Positions 5,636-5,810 of a stretch of DNA of 5,810 bases are shown piece by piece. This DNA is from CAYWVO01 sp964461835. Its GTDB lineage: Bacteria > Zixibacteria > MSB-5A5 > WJJR01 > JAJRUJ01. The position numbers and the translations under genes were made by a program. Position 1 is the first letter of the stretch. Every line of letters starts with the position of its first letter. The notes beneath the pieces were generated by a model. The model did not search any database. It was not told where the DNA came from and saw nothing but the letters and a program-made list of their open reading frames with translations. Location of the stretch: the NCBI GenBank assembly GCA_964461835.1, contig CAYWVO010000084.1, positions 1-5,810 of the forward strand, given 5' to 3'.

Positions 5636-5651
5636 AAAAGACGGCGCCGTC
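5636..5651 (-). terminator. 12-bp palindrome followed by TTTT after the small ORF
   Basis: GACGGCGCCGTC (5640-5651) is a perfect GC-rich palindrome, 19 nt after the stop of the small ORF. On the minus strand it is followed directly by TTTT (5639-5636). That suits a short intrinsic terminator, but the RNA stem would be only about 4 bp with a 4-nt loop. It could equally be a protein-binding dyad. Confidence 0.35.
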
Positions 5652-5670
5652 AGTCTAATCACCCTCTGTG

Positions 5671-5742
5671 TTAGATAGAAAGTTCGATGATCTTCAGCAC
5701 AAAGGGGATGGCGAGCGGCAGTACATTAAGCGTGGTGTTCAT
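5671..5742 (-). CDS. Small hydrophobic peptide, 23 residues
   Basis: An ATG at 5742 opens a 23-codon frame ending in TAA at 5671-5673. The peptide begins MNTTLNVLPL and ends VLKIIELSI. It is mostly Leu, Ile, Val, Pro and Phe, with only one Lys and one Glu, so it could be a short membrane or amphipathic peptide. The main evidence for translation is the ribosome site: AAAGGAGGG, with AGGAGG exactly 6 nt from the ATG, better than that of any other gene here. A candidate promoter with an embedded inverted repeat lies upstream (5766-5794), and a palindrome with TTTT follows the stop. I do not recognise a family. A membrane-active peptide, a small protein subunit and a leader peptide are all open. 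Glu-dependent attenuation of gltX is unlikely, since there is a single Glu codon. Confidence 0.55.
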   Translation of the reverse strand: MNTTLNVLPLAIPFVLKIIELSI

Positions 5743-5748
5743 GATAAC

Positions 5749-5756
5749 CCTCCTTT
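5749..5756 (-). promoter_or_regulatory. Strong ribosome binding site of the small ORF
   Basis: The minus strand reads AAAGGAGG, close to full complementarity with the 16S rRNA 3' end, ending 6 nt before the ATG at 5742. It is the most consensus-like site in the window and the reason the 23-codon frame is called. Confidence 0.65.
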
Positions 5757-5765
5757 GATGATTTG

Positions 5766-5794
5766 TCTACACCGAACTCGAAAAAGTTCGTCAA
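5766..5794 (-). promoter_or_regulatory. Candidate promoter with operator-like repeat for the small ORF
   Basis: The minus strand shows TTGACG (5794-5789, 5 of 6 bases of the -35 consensus), a 17-nt spacer, then TGTAGA (5771-5766, only 3 of 6 of the -10). The inverted repeat CGAACT (5773-5778) / AGTTCG (5785-5790) fills the spacer and overlaps the -35, as expected for a repressor site. The GAAC...GTTC spacing is 8 nt, not the 4 nt of the Gram-positive LexA box. The weak -10 lowers confidence. Confidence 0.4.
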
Positions 5795-5810
5795 TGTTTG
5801 ATATTCAAAA

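Noticed and set aside
5452..5742. T-box or leader-peptide attenuator for gltX
   Set aside because: The small ORF has a single Glu codon, no T-box signature sequence is visible, and the gltX promoter appears to lie downstream of the small ORF, so the two seem to be separate transcripts.
5773..5790. LexA (SOS) box at CGAAC...GTTCG
   Set aside because: The GAAC and GTTC half sites are 8 nt apart, whereas the Gram-positive LexA box has 4; the spacing does not fit.

Overview
The window is a chromosomal segment, probably from an uncultured bacterium of the FCB assemblage (for example Zixibacteria or a related candidate phylum). The lineage is an inference. It rests on the secreted protein at the left edge, whose motif order (ALWVGA, then GEII..S.DPNSPLFDPDA, then Q.SYTWSYD) I know from large secreted-protein families of those phyla, on a stand-alone bactofilin, and on a GC-rich hairpin cluster between genes. 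Nothing here points to a phage, plasmid, insertion sequence or CRISPR array.

Every gene I can support lies on the minus strand, so the window reads from right to left. At 5671-5742 is an unannotated 23-codon ORF for a hydrophobic peptide, with a near-perfect ribosome binding site and an operator-like inverted repeat inside its putative promoter. Next comes a dyad-rich spacer (5452-5670) that holds a good sigma70-type promoter for gltX. That promoter lies inside a perfect 12-bp inverted repeat. gltX (glutamyl-tRNA synthetase, 3964-5451) follows, and its stop codon is one base from the start of rarA (2613-3962, AAA+ replication-associated recombination protein), so these two genes form an operon. 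A 112-bp gap with a weak promoter leads to a bactofilin gene (2042-2500).

The 1867-2041 spacer is AT-rich and carries one perfect DnaA-box 9-mer and a strong hairpin just after the bactofilin stop. After it comes a gene for a protein of about 222 residues with two predicted membrane segments and unknown function (1198-1866). The stretch 800-1197 has no believable gene. Its GC-rich part (about 950-1160) is packed with perfect hairpins and looks like an intergenic repeat element. The window ends inside a gene for a secreted protein (1-799, start present, 3' end missing).

Most of the content is housekeeping: translation (gltX), replication-fork maintenance (rarA) and cell-shape scaffolding (bactofilin). 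The parts worth a second look are non-coding or very short: the small peptide gene, the two promoters overlaid by inverted repeats, and the hairpin cluster. I see no multi-gene defence or mobile system.
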